From a bacterium (GTDB lineage Bacteria; Electryoneota; Electryoneia; Electryoneales; Electryoneaceae), in assembly GCA_020444265.1 (NCBI GenBank), contig JAHLLH010000010.1, positions 1-64,000 of the forward strand: a DNA stretch of 64,000 nt, in the 5' to 3' direction. Under the pieces are notes generated by a model. It saw only the letters and a program-made list of their open reading frames with translations, was not told the DNA's origin and did no database searches. This document shows, piece by piece, positions 16,621 through 23,908 of this stretch; position 1 is the stretch's first letter; every line of letters begins with the position of its first letter. Both the position numbers and the translations under genes were made by a program.

Positions 16621-17964
16621 ATGGCGCAACAAGCGGAAGCAGTGGCCGTGAAACGACCGCATCCGAAAGGATTGCCGGTTCTCTTCATGACCGAGATGTG
16701 GGAACGATTCAGCTTTTACACGATGCGGGCGATCTTTGCCCTCTATATGGCGACCCCCGTGGAGTACGGCGGCCTGGGGTTCACGGTCCAGCTGACGGCC
16801 ACCATTTACGGCCTCTATGTCGGGCTCGTCTATTTTACACCCCTGTTTGGCGGCATCCTGGCCGACAAGGTGCTGGGGATCAAACGATCGGTGACGGTTG
16901 GTGGTCTCTTCTTCCTGTTGGGCCACCTCCTCTTGGCGTTCCGTCCCCTGCCTTTCTTCTTTGGCGGTCTGCTGGCGTTGATCATTGGTAACGGCTTGTT
17001 CAAACCGAACATTTCGACCATGCTCGGCAACCTCTACCGTGAGGTACCGGAACGTCGGGATGATGGCTACAACATTTTCTACATGGGCATCAACCTCGGT
17101 GCCTTCCTCTCGCCCTTTGTCGCTGGCTACCTGCGTGTCAATTATGGCTGGCACTATGGCTTTGGCGCGGCGGCGATCGGGATGATCTTCTCGATGGCGG
17201 TCTTCTGGACCTTCCAGAAACATGTCGCAGCGGGCGATGTAGGTCCTGCGGCGAAACGTTTGCGTCACGAGGAAGCCACTCCTGTGAAGGAAGAGAAGTC
17301 CGATCCTGTGAAGGACAAGCAGCGCACCAAGGCGCTGATGATCATCTTCTTCATCGTCATCTTCTTCTGGATGGCCTTCGAACAGCAGGGCTTGACCCTC
17401 ACCTTCTGGGCGCAGAACGCGACCAACACCGCGATTGCGGCAGAAACCTTCCAATCGGTCAACCCGATGTTCATTCTCGTGCTGACCGTCCCCCTCGTCG
17501 CCTTCTGGGGCCTGCTAAGGCGTCGCGGCAAGGAACCGACCACCGCAACCAAGATGTTCATCGGCATGCTGCTGGCGGTCGTCGCTTTCATCATCATGGC
17601 TATCTCCGGCTATGCAGGTGGTAACGGCGGGCATGTGAGTGTCTACTGGTTGATGGGGGCTTATGCGGTGCTGACGACCTCCGAACTGATGCTGTCGCCA
17701 ATGGGTCTCTCGCTGGTCAGCAAGCTGGCACCGAAGAAGAGCCTCGGGATGATGATGGGCGGCTGGTTTGTCGCATCGGGCATCGGCGGCTACCTCTCCG
17801 GCCTGATCGGCGGGTTCTGGAACAGCATGAGCCACAGCGGCTTCTTCCTGCTGATCGCGGGAATCCTGCTGGTTATCGCGCTGGTCCTGGCGACCCAGCT
17901 GAAAGCCTTGAACCCGATCATCCATGAAGCAGAACAGGAAGCCGCTGAAGCGGCCGGGCACTAA
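16621..17964 (+). CDS. Proton-dependent oligopeptide transporter (POT/PTR family)
   Basis: Major-facilitator importer of di- and tripeptides, 447 residues with about 12 to 14 membrane spans. The proton-coupling motif ExxERF is present as EMWERFSFY (residues about 22-30). The second family signature is seen in GNGLFKPNISTMLGNLY. A charged loop around 205-235 (KHVAAGDVGPAAKR...KEEKSDPVKDKQRTK) separates the two halves. It is followed closely by the SNase-like gene (17 bases), which may be co-transcribed. Confidence 0.92.
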   Translation: MAQQAEAVAVKRPHPKGLPVLFMTEMWERFSFYTMRAIFALYMATPVEYGGLGFTVQLTATIYGLYVGLVYFTPLFGGILADKVLGIKRSVTVGGLFFLLGHLLLAFRPLPFFFGGLLALIIGNGLFKPNISTMLGNLYREVPERRDDGYNIFYMGINLGAFLSPFVAGYLRVNYGWHYGFGAAAIGMIFSMAVFWTFQKHVAAGDVGPAAKRLRHEEATPVKEEKSDPVKDKQRTKALMIIFFIVIFFWMAFEQQGLTLTFWAQNATNTAIAAETFQSVNPMFILVLTVPLVAFWGLLRRRGKEPTTATKMFIGMLLAVVAFIIMAISGYAGGNGGHVSVYWLMGAYAVLTTSELMLSPMGLSLVSKLAPKKSLGMMMGGWFVASGIGGYLSGLIGGFWNSMSHSGFFLLIAGILLVIALVLATQLKALNPIIHEAEQEAAEAAGH

Positions 17965-17981
17965 GCCGGAAGGAGATGACC

Positions 17982-18527
17982 ATGAAGATTAACGGACTAT
18001 CCCTGCTCCTCCTGCTGCTGGCCGCAGTTCTGGTGGGCACCTACGGATACTTCAGTGACCACGACAAAGTTGTCGCGGTCCTCGATGACAATACGATTGA
18101 GCTGAGCAAAGGGCGGATCGTTCACCTCGTAGGTGTCGATCCTGTTGCCGATCCGGTAGGGATCACCCCGGCAACGGGTGCCAGCCATACCCCCGAGGCT
18201 ACGGATGAGGCTGCGGAACCCGAGATGGAGATTGATTCTCCCTACCTCGACGCGATCACCGGCAAAGCGATGGACCAGAAGGTGAAACTCCATTTCCCGT
18301 CCAACTACAACGGTGACATGCCGACACCCGACCTCTTCGCCTATGTCGAACTCGCAGATGGAACCGACCTTGGCGGTTGGATCATCGAGCAGGGCTTTGC
18401 GAGGGCGGACGGCCAACATCAGTACGACCAGGCCGCCTCCTACAAGTCGACCGAAAGCGCGGCGATGGAGGCTCACATGGGCATGTGGAGACCCGTCAAA
18501 CCCGACACGATGGATGTGATGGAGTAA
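17982..18527 (+). CDS. Exported SNase-like (thermonuclease-fold) protein
   Basis: A 181-residue protein with an N-terminal hydrophobic signal/anchor (MKINGLSLLLLLLAAVLVGTYGYF). The rest follows the staphylococcal nuclease fold: IELSKGRIVHLVGVDPV matches the beta-strand that in active enzymes reads RLxGIDxPE, LADGTDLGGWIIEQGFARAD matches the nLnxxLvxxGlAxv motif, and AAMEAHMGMW matches AxxxxxGlW. The usual catalytic Glu after GID and Arg residues are not evident, and a Thr/Pro/Glu-rich insert replaces the active-site loop. It may have lost nuclease activity. The start was placed at 17982, six bases after AGGAG. Confidence 0.65.
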   Translation: MKINGLSLLLLLLAAVLVGTYGYFSDHDKVVAVLDDNTIELSKGRIVHLVGVDPVADPVGITPATGASHTPEATDEAAEPEMEIDSPYLDAITGKAMDQKVKLHFPSNYNGDMPTPDLFAYVELADGTDLGGWIIEQGFARADGQHQYDQAASYKSTESAAMEAHMGMWRPVKPDTMDVME

Positions 18528-18530
18528 AGT

Positions 18531-18648
18531 GTAGGCCGGATTCTTGAATCCGGCGAGGTTATGGCAAAGCCATGACGTTCCTCTTGAAAGATGTGTCAGG
18601 GGCCTTCGGGCCCCTTCTTTTGTTGCCGGATTCAAGAATCCGGCCTAC
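18531..18648. repeat. Family A palindromic element, copy 2
   Basis: Perfect 24-bp terminal inverted repeats at 18531-18554 and 18625-18648 (GTAGGCCGGATTC... / ...GAATCCGGCCTAC). Each end is a palindrome with a stem (CCGGATTC/GAATCCGG) different from that of copy 1. The interior matches the copy at 619-737 in reverse orientation, including TTATGGCAAAGCCATGA and the GGGGCC hairpin. It starts 3 bases after the SNase-like gene. Confidence 0.85.
18599..18621 (+). terminator. Rho-independent terminator carried inside family A element
   Basis: GGGGCC-TTCG-GGCCCC followed by TTCTTTTG, in the correct orientation to end the peptide transporter/SNase-like transcript. Confidence 0.65.
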
Positions 18649-18661
18649 ATTGATAACGAGT

Positions 18662-18824
18662 TGTCATCCCCAGCTCGCATGTCCATCGTCAGATGGGCAC
18701 GCGCGCAGCGCCCGCGACCGTCGGGGATCCCCCAAGACCTCGCAGTCGCATGGGGATTCCCGACGCGCGAGGGTGTCCTGTGGACACGAGGCTGTTGCCA
18801 CAGCCTTTCGCACTGGGAATGACA
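18662..18824. repeat. Family B MITE-like element, copy 1
   Basis: Ends TGTCATCCCCAG (18662-18673) and CTGGGAATGACA (18813-18824), inverted with one mismatch. The interior has an inverted pair TCGGGGATCCCC and GGGGATTCCCGA, also found in the copies at 36725-36905 and, reversed, 30373-30600. No open reading frame inside is convincing. Confidence 0.8.
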
Positions 18825-18851
18825 GGACAGTTCAGCTTTCGAGACGTACCC

Positions 18852-19718
18852 ATGAAAACGCTGCTCACACTGACGCTACTCCTCCTGACCGCCCTGCCCG
18901 CCCTCCCGGCGGAGATCCTCTACACCGGGTGCACCAATGCGGTCATCGAGAATTGTCGTTGCCCGAACGATCCGCTCGGCGCGCTCGAGAAGCGGCTGCC
19001 CGAGATCGAGCGGAGACGTGCGCTGGGTGAGGTGCTGCTGCTGGACAGCGGCGATTTCATGCCGGCAACCGTCGATCCCATCGCCGCCGAGGCAGTCCTC
19101 GACATCTATGCTCTCACCAACTACGATGCCCTCACCCTCGGCGATCAGGAACTGATCCAGGGCGAGGAGATGGTGCGCCGAATGCTGGAGAAACTCCCTG
19201 TGATCAGTGCCAACCTGACTTTCGCTGACGGCACCCCGTTGGGCGAACCCTTCAAACTCTTCGAATTCGAACGCCAGACCTACTTTGTCACCGCCATCTT
19301 CGATTCGAGCGCCTTGCGTTTCATCGAGCCGGAGCTAGTGGACTACATCAAGGTGTTGCCCGAAGAGGAATCGCTGAAACAGGTGCTGAAACAGGTGCCG
19401 GATGGGGCGGAGGTGATCGTGCTCTCCCATTCCGGCATAGACCGGGACCGCAGGAATGCGGACAGCTGGACAGGCGTCAACCTGATCGTCGGCGGCCATT
19501 CCCAGACCAAACTGTTCGAGCCCTACACCAAGGGGAAGGTGCCCGTCGTGCAGTCCGGCGGTAATGCCCGCTACCTCGGCGTCGCCCAGCTTCGCGGAAA
19601 CCGTATCCGTTCCGAATTGATCGAAATCCGCCCCGAACTCCCCGACGACCAGCGTGTCATCGAGCGGTTGATGGAGATGAAGGTCGAGAAGCGGAGAGCC
19701 AGGGAGAATGTCAGATAG
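18852..19718 (+). CDS. Exported 5'-nucleotidase-like metallophosphoesterase with CxCP motif
   Basis: A 288-residue exported protein with a cleavable-type signal (MKTLLTLTLLLLTALPALPA). Residues 34-45, NCRCPNDPLGAL, hold the same CxCP-PLG motif as the lipoprotein at 6548. The metallophosphoesterase skeleton is readable but altered: LLLDSGDFM (DxGD, 65-68), ALTLGDQEL where GNHE would be, VISANL, VIVLSHSGID (HxG) and LIVGGHSQTKL where GHSHT would be. The loss of two metal-binding His residues and gain of a Cys pair suggest altered metal use or loss of catalysis. The start is set by the signal peptide; no strong ribosome site is seen, possibly because the repeat at 18662-18824 ends only 27 bases upstream. 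Confidence 0.7.
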   Translation: MKTLLTLTLLLLTALPALPAEILYTGCTNAVIENCRCPNDPLGALEKRLPEIERRRALGEVLLLDSGDFMPATVDPIAAEAVLDIYALTNYDALTLGDQELIQGEEMVRRMLEKLPVISANLTFADGTPLGEPFKLFEFERQTYFVTAIFDSSALRFIEPELVDYIKVLPEEESLKQVLKQVPDGAEVIVLSHSGIDRDRRNADSWTGVNLIVGGHSQTKLFEPYTKGKVPVVQSGGNARYLGVAQLRGNRIRSELIEIRPELPDDQRVIERLMEMKVEKRRARENVR

Positions 19719-19748
19719 TCTCGGTTCCAAAAATACGTACCAATCTTG

Positions 19749-19879
19749 CCCACCCCTGAGCCATCCCTTTGCCTCCTCCGATCACTTTAATTAGTGACAG
19801 TTACGAATTAAGCTAATTCGTAACTGTCACTAATTAAACCACACCAAAGTTACCCACCCTGAGCCATCCCTTTGCCTCC
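19749..19879. repeat. Perfect 24-bp palindrome flanked by 27-bp direct repeats
   Basis: The inverted repeat arms are 19787-19810 and 19814-19837 (TTAATTAGTGACAGTTACGA... and its exact complement) around a 3-base spacer. On either side, 19749-19776 and 19853-19879 are direct repeats CCCACCC(C)TGAGCCATCCC then TTTGCCTCC, differing by one C. This fills the gap between the nucleotidase-like and antiporter genes. No gene is seen in it. Confidence 0.85.
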
Positions 19880-20042
19880 ACCCATCCTTCGGCGTACCTT
19901 TTGCGATGTTCGTTTGAACGGTGTGGGGGGTGACCCTTTTTGAAACAGGGCCGTAACAGTTGCTGATTACGTTTGGAATGACCGCCTGTTGGTTTGACGA
20001 AAAACCGTGGCGGCATTCGCGTTTACCTGGAGGAGTGGTTCA

Positions 20043-21665
20043 ATGACCGTTCGCAGGGTTGGGTTGCTGGTGATGGTGATGGCGGCGATGCTGTTTGCAG
20101 CGGGACCGTTTATCGCCACAGCACAAGCGCAGCATGGCGATGAGGGGCAGGCGGATGCTCATGAGATGAGCGGCGAAGCCTCGCAAGAAGAGGGTCTTGC
20201 AGCGGATGGGGAACATGGCGAAGAGATGCACGGCGAAGCGGCCATGCATGGCGAGGAAGCTGGCGGACATGGCGGAGGGCATGGGAATGCTGAGGACTCG
20301 CTCGGTGCCCATCTGCCAATCTGGACCGCAGTTCCTTTTGTCGGGATCCTGCTTTCCATTGCACTCTTTCCACTCTTTGCACCAGCCTTCTGGCATCACC
20401 ACTTCCCGAAGATTTCCGCGTTCTGGGCGTTGGTCTTTGCGATACCCTTCCTGCTGGTCTACAAGGGGGAGGCCTTCCACTCGATTTTGCACATCTATTT
20501 AGCGGACTACATCCCGTTTATCATTCTACTGTTGGGCCTCTTCACCGCCTCAGGTGGGATCCTGCTGCGTGGGACCCTGGTCGGTACACCGAAGGTCAAC
20601 CTGACTTTCCTGGTCATCGGCACGATCCTCGCGTCGTGGATGGGCACCACCGGTGCGGCGATGGTTCTGATTCGCCCGCTGTTGCGTGCGAACAAGAACC
20701 GTAAGTCGAAGATGCATGTCGTCATCTTCTTCATCTTCCTGGTCGCCAACATCGGCGGCTCATTGACCCCGTTGGGCGATCCGCCGCTCTTCCTCGGCTT
20801 CCTGCACGGTGTGCCCTTCTTCTGGACCTTCCACATCCTGCCGCACTTCGCGATCACATCCGTGATCCTGCTGCTGGTCTTCTTCATTCTCGACAGCATT
20901 CTCTACAAGCGTGAGGGTGTCCACGAGGCGACCGGCGAAGATGCGATGGTCCATGAACCGCTCAAGCTCGAAGGTCTGCACAACATCATCTTCCTGCTCG
21001 GCGTCATGGGCGCGGTCCTCTTCAGCGGGTCGGTACGCTTGGGCGATGTCAATGTCCTCGGTGTTCATATGCGCTGGGAGAACATTGCACGCGATCTCTT
21101 CATCCTGTTGATGGTGTACCTCTCGATGAAGACGACAACGAAAAAAATCCGTACGGACAACGGCTTCACCTGGTTCCCGATCCAGGAAGTGGCCTACCTC
21201 TTTGCAGGCATCTTTATGACCATCATTCCTGCCTTGGCGATGTTGCAGGCAGGGATGCACGGTGCGTTGGCAAGCGTGGTCGAGTTTGTCAAGGAGCCGG
21301 TTCACTACTTCTGGGTCACCGGTTCGCTGTCGGCCTTCCTTGACAATGCTCCGACCTACCTGACCTTCTACAACCTGGCCCAGGGACGACTTGGCCTCGA
21401 TGACATGATGGTCAACGGCATCCTGACGGGTCGGATCACCGACTATGCGCACGAAGCGGCGTTTGTGCTCGACCTGATGGCGATCTCGGCGGGTGCGGTC
21501 TTCTTTGGTGCGATGACCTACATCGGCAATGCGCCCAACTTCATGGTCCGTTCGATTGCGGAAGAGAACCACATCAAGATGCCCAGCTTCTTCGGCTACA
21601 TGCTGTGGTCGATTGGCTTCCTGGTGCCGGTCTTCCTGCTGGTCACCTTTATCTTCTTCGTGTAA
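20043..21665 (+). CDS. NhaD/CitMHS-type Na+/H+ antiporter with His-rich N-terminal extension
   Basis: A 540-residue ion-transporter-superfamily protein with about 12 membrane spans. Family features: ASWMGTTGAAMVLIRPLLRAN, then NIGGSLTPLGDPPLFLGFLHG, and later SLSAFLDNAPTYLTFYN and GAMTYIGNAPNFMVRSI, the repeated N-x-P/G-x-P elements of NhaD-like sodium:proton antiporters. Unusually, a signal peptide (to about residue 28, TAQAQ) is followed by some 55 residues rich in His, Glu and Gly (EEMHGEAAMHGEEAGGHGGG) before the first span. This segment would be periplasmic and could bind metal ions. The start at 20043 follows GGAGGAG. A universal stress protein gene follows after 34 bases. Confidence 0.85.
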   Translation: MTVRRVGLLVMVMAAMLFAAGPFIATAQAQHGDEGQADAHEMSGEASQEEGLAADGEHGEEMHGEAAMHGEEAGGHGGGHGNAEDSLGAHLPIWTAVPFVGILLSIALFPLFAPAFWHHHFPKISAFWALVFAIPFLLVYKGEAFHSILHIYLADYIPFIILLLGLFTASGGILLRGTLVGTPKVNLTFLVIGTILASWMGTTGAAMVLIRPLLRANKNRKSKMHVVIFFIFLVANIGGSLTPLGDPPLFLGFLHGVPFFWTFHILPHFAITSVILLLVFFILDSILYKREGVHEATGEDAMVHEPLKLEGLHNIIFLLGVMGAVLFSGSVRLGDVNVLGVHMRWENIARDLFILLMVYLSMKTTTKKIRTDNGFTWFPIQEVAYLFAGIFMTIIPALAMLQAGMHGALASVVEFVKEPVHYFWVTGSLSAFLDNAPTYLTFYNLAQGRLGLDDMMVNGILTGRITDYAHEAAFVLDLMAISAGAVFFGAMTYIGNAPNFMVRSIAEENHIKMPSFFGYMLWSIGFLVPVFLLVTFIFFV

Positions 21666-21699
21666 ACGGTACGACAGGACTTATCTGGAGGATTAAACG

Positions 21700-22146
21700 A
21701 TGTACACTCACATTCTTTATCCGACTGACCTGTCGCCGGTGGCCAATGAAGGCTTCGCGACCGCGGTCGATTTGGCGCGTACGCTCGATGCTCGCATTAC
21801 CCTGCTGAATGTTCACGAGGAGTTCATGGACGCGCAGGAGATGCAGTCTCTCCGTGTCAGCGTTGAGAACTACCAGGAGATGATGAAGAACAAGGCTGTC
21901 TCAAGCCGTGAAAAGATGCAGGAGATGCTGGACGAGAACGATGCGGCATCGTTCGGTGAAATCCTGCTTCGCGAGGGAAAACCACGCAAAGAAATTGTCA
22001 CCACGGCCAAGGAGATCGGGGCGGACCTGATTGTGATGACGTCCAATGGACGGTCCAACCTGGCGCAACATGTGATCGGTTCGGTAGCGGAGCATGTGGT
22101 CCGCACCTCATCGCTTCCTATCCTGGTGATAAAAGCTGAGGATTGA
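21700..22146 (+). CDS. Universal stress protein (UspA family)
   Basis: A 148-residue single Usp domain. ILYPTDLSPVANEGFATAVDLA is the N-terminal strand-helix. The ATP-binding type signature GxxGxxxx(G)SxAxxVxxxxxxPVLVI appears as SNGRSNLAQHVIGSVAEHVV...PILVIK, with G-x2 to x9 spacing slightly altered. TGGAGGAT precedes the ATG. Its short distance from the antiporter gene suggests an operon in which Usp modulates or accompanies ion transport, an arrangement common for Usp proteins. Confidence 0.88.
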   Translation: MYTHILYPTDLSPVANEGFATAVDLARTLDARITLLNVHEEFMDAQEMQSLRVSVENYQEMMKNKAVSSREKMQEMLDENDAASFGEILLREGKPRKEIVTTAKEIGADLIVMTSNGRSNLAQHVIGSVAEHVVRTSSLPILVIKAED

Positions 22147-22175
22147 ACCGGGAGCCCTCGGGCCCCTGATTCACC

Positions 22176-22204
22176 TTGACACAGCAGGCCTCCCCGCCTA
22201 TATT
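22176..22204 (+). promoter_or_regulatory. Near-consensus sigma70 promoter for the tRNA operon leader
   Basis: TTGACA (22176-22181), exactly 17 bp, TATATT (22199-22204). The best promoter match in the window; initiation is expected near 22211. Confidence 0.75.
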
Positions 22205-22231
22205 TCCGCTCGCCTCGAAAGTGGGGGCGGA

Positions 22232-22253
22232 CACGGGCCGGGAGGCCCGTTTT
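22232..22253 (+). terminator. Terminator-like hairpin in the tRNA leader
   Basis: ACGGGCC-GGGA-GGCCCGT followed by TTTC. It lies about 20 bases after the predicted start of transcription and 42 bases before the first tRNA, so it is either an attenuator for the tRNA transcript or the end of a very short RNA. It could also serve readthrough from the stress protein gene. Confidence 0.6.
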
Positions 22254-22294
22254 CAAGCGGGGAGGGGCGTCCCAGAAACTTCCCGTGACAGTTT

Positions 22295-22367
22295 GGGGCC
22301 TTAGCTCAGCTGGGAGAGCGCCTGAATGGCATTCAGGAGGTCAGCGGTTCGATCCCGCTAGGCTCCA
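22295..22367 (+). tRNA. tRNA-Ala (anticodon GGC)
   Basis: Complete cloverleaf: acceptor GGGGCCT/AGGCTCC, anticodon stem CCTGA/TCAGG with loop ATGGCAT, T arm AGCGG-TTCGATC-CCGCT. CCA is encoded (22368-22370). Confidence 0.95.
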
Positions 22368-22546
22368 CCACGTAGCGATACGTTCTGGTATTTGACAAGC
22401 GTGGGCGTGCCGGAGAAACGGTATGCTGTGGTCCGGGTAGCTGGCCGGATGGGGATGGAACGAGACCTCTCGCGAGGCGAGAAAAGGGTCTCGAGGGAAT
22501 CTTGCTTTTGGGTCCGCTTCCTTCTACATTTTTGGCCGATCATTTT

Positions 22547-22619
22547 GCGAGAGTAGCTCAGTTGGTAGAGCTCCACGTTGCCAACGTGGTTGTCGCGGGT
22601 TCGAGTCCCGTCTCTCGCT
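22547..22619 (+). tRNA. tRNA-Gly (anticodon GCC)
   Basis: Acceptor GCGAGAG/CTCTCGC, anticodon stem CCACG/CGTGG with loop TTGCCAA, T arm GCGGG-TTCGAGT-CCCGT. CCA is encoded (22620-22622). Confidence 0.95.
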
Positions 22620-22716
22620 CCAGCCCCGGGTGAGGGTCCCCAAGGACGCCTGGTCCGGGGTTTTTCCACCTCGCCGAGGCACATTGCCGGATGGTAATGG
22701 TCTTGTATGTCCACAA

Positions 22717-22789
22717 GGCGGCGTGGCCAAGTGGCTAAGGCGAAGGTCTGCAAAACCTTTATTCGCCGGTTCGAATCCGGCCGCCGCCT
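22717..22789 (+). tRNA. tRNA-Cys (anticodon GCA)
   Basis: Acceptor GGCGGCG/CGCCGCC, anticodon stem AAGGT/ACCTT with loop CTGCAAA, T arm GCCGG-TTCGAAT-CCGGC. CCA is encoded (22790-22792). Confidence 0.95.
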
Positions 22790-22864
22790 CCAGGTTTGGG
22801 AGGAGGTTTGGCCTCCCCGAAGTTTTGGGGAAACCGGCACGACCCCTTTCCATGTCTTCCGAGC

Positions 22865-22948
22865 GCCGGGGTGGTGAAATCGGTAGACACAGGGGACTTA
22901 AAATCCCCCGGGGGCAACCCCATGCCGGTTCGAGTCCGGCCCTCGGCA
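22865..22948 (+). tRNA. tRNA-Leu (anticodon TAA)
   Basis: Class II tRNA with long variable arm (GGGGGCAACCCC). Acceptor GCCGGGG/CCTCGGC, anticodon loop CTTAAAA, T arm GCCGG-TTCGAGT-CCGGC. The next bases are CGA, so CCA must be added after transcription. Confidence 0.95.
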
Positions 22949-22979
22949 CGATGGGGATTCACAATCTGTGGTAAAGTTT

Positions 22980-23054
22980 GGGCGCTTAGCTCAGCTTGGT
23001 TAGAGCGCCGTCTTGACATGGCGGAGGTCACTGGTTCGAGTCCAGTAGTGCCCA
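22980..23054 (+). tRNA. tRNA-Val (anticodon GAC)
   Basis: Acceptor GGGCGCT/AGTGCCC, anticodon stem CCGTC/GGCGG with loop TTGACAT, T arm ACTGG-TTCGAGT-CCAGT. CCA is not encoded. It lies 49 bases before infC. Confidence 0.95.
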
Positions 23055-23103
23055 CAGGTTGTTGTTAGTTAACTAATTACGCGGTTTTTCAGGAGAGTGT
23101 GTC

Positions 23104-23649
23104 ATCGCACATCCACGTGCTTTTGATCGTAAAGCGCCGGCCCAACCGGCGCATCGCATTAATGACCTGATCAAGGTTCCCCAGGTTCGCTTGATCGGTC
23201 CGGATGGTGAGCAGGTCGGGATTGTGCCGACTGCCAAAGCGATTACGATTGCGGAAGAGGCTGAGCTGGACCTCGTGGAGGTCGCACCGAATGCCGATCC
23301 GCCCGTTTGCCGCGTACTGGATTACGGTAAGTTCCGCTACGAGCTTCAGAAGAAGGAACGGGACAGCCGTAAGAAGGGCCACAACGTCCAGATCAAGAAG
23401 ATTCGGGTCAGCCCGAAAATCGATGAAAACGATTTCCAGGTGAAGTTACGCCGTCTTCGTGGTTTCATCGAAGCAGGGGACAAGGTCAAGGTGACCCTCC
23501 TGTTCAAGGGACGTATGGTTACCCACAAAGAGCTTGGCCGTGAAGTGATGGAACGCTATGTCGCTGAGACGGAAGACATTGCCAAGCTCGAGGGCATCAT
23601 CCAGATGGAAGGTCATCGGAACATGGTGATGACCCTGCAGAAAAAATAG
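23104..23649 (+). CDS. infC: Translation initiation factor IF-3, predicted ATC start
   Basis: IF-3 binds the 30S subunit and proofreads start-codon choice. Conserved N-domain RINDLIKVPQVRLIGPDGEQVGI lies partly upstream of the first standard start codon (TTG, 23191), so the gene must begin earlier. No ATG, GTG or TTG occurs between an in-frame stop at 23074 and that point. ATC at 23104, eight bases after AGGAG, gives a 181-residue protein, the normal length. infC of Escherichia coli starts at AUU and represses itself through that rare codon; the same logic probably holds here. The C-domain (KIRVSPKIDENDF...VTLLFKGRMVTHKELG) is complete. First gene of infC-rpmI-rplT. Confidence 0.92.
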   Translation: MAHPRAFDRKAPAQPAHRINDLIKVPQVRLIGPDGEQVGIVPTAKAITIAEEAELDLVEVAPNADPPVCRVLDYGKFRYELQKKERDSRKKGHNVQIKKIRVSPKIDENDFQVKLRRLRGFIEAGDKVKVTLLFKGRMVTHKELGREVMERYVAETEDIAKLEGIIQMEGHRNMVMTLQKK

Positions 23650-23709
23650 CACATCCACGGGTCAGGGTTTCCCGAGAATCCGTCGCCCGATTTTAAAGCA
23701 GGTGATACG

Positions 23710-23904
23710 ATGCCGAAGATGAAAAGCAACCGTGCCGCGAAGAAGCGTTTCACGCGCACCGGTACCGGCAAGATCCGGTTGAATCACAGCTACAAGCGTC
23801 ATATCCTGACGAAGAAGGCCCGCGGTCGCAAGCGTAAGCTGGCGAAGGGTGGGTTGGTAGCTGCAGTCGACATGCCCCGGGTCGCCCGGATGATCCAGGA
23901 GTAA
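23710..23904 (+). CDS. rpmI: Ribosomal protein bL35
   Basis: 64 residues, highly basic, MPKMKSNRAAKKRF at the start and HILTKKARGRKRKL in the middle, both characteristic of L35. It sits 60 bases after infC and 4 bases before rplT, the usual gene order. Confidence 0.97.
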   Translation: MPKMKSNRAAKKRFTRTGTGKIRLNHSYKRHILTKKARGRKRKLAKGGLVAAVDMPRVARMIQE

Positions 23905-23908
23905 GACC

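Noticed and set aside
18531-18824. CRISPR array
   Set aside because: Repeats here are inverted, dispersed and of different families; no regular direct repeats with unique spacers were found anywhere in the window.
18693-18851. In-frame extension of the nucleotidase-like protein upstream of 18852
   Set aside because: The extension is read from the family B repeat, has no ribosome site, and would place 53 residues before a clear signal peptide.
22149-22174. GGGAGCCCTCGGGCCCC as terminator of the stress protein gene
   Set aside because: The stem is imperfect and lacks a T-run. It may be a remnant of the family A interior.
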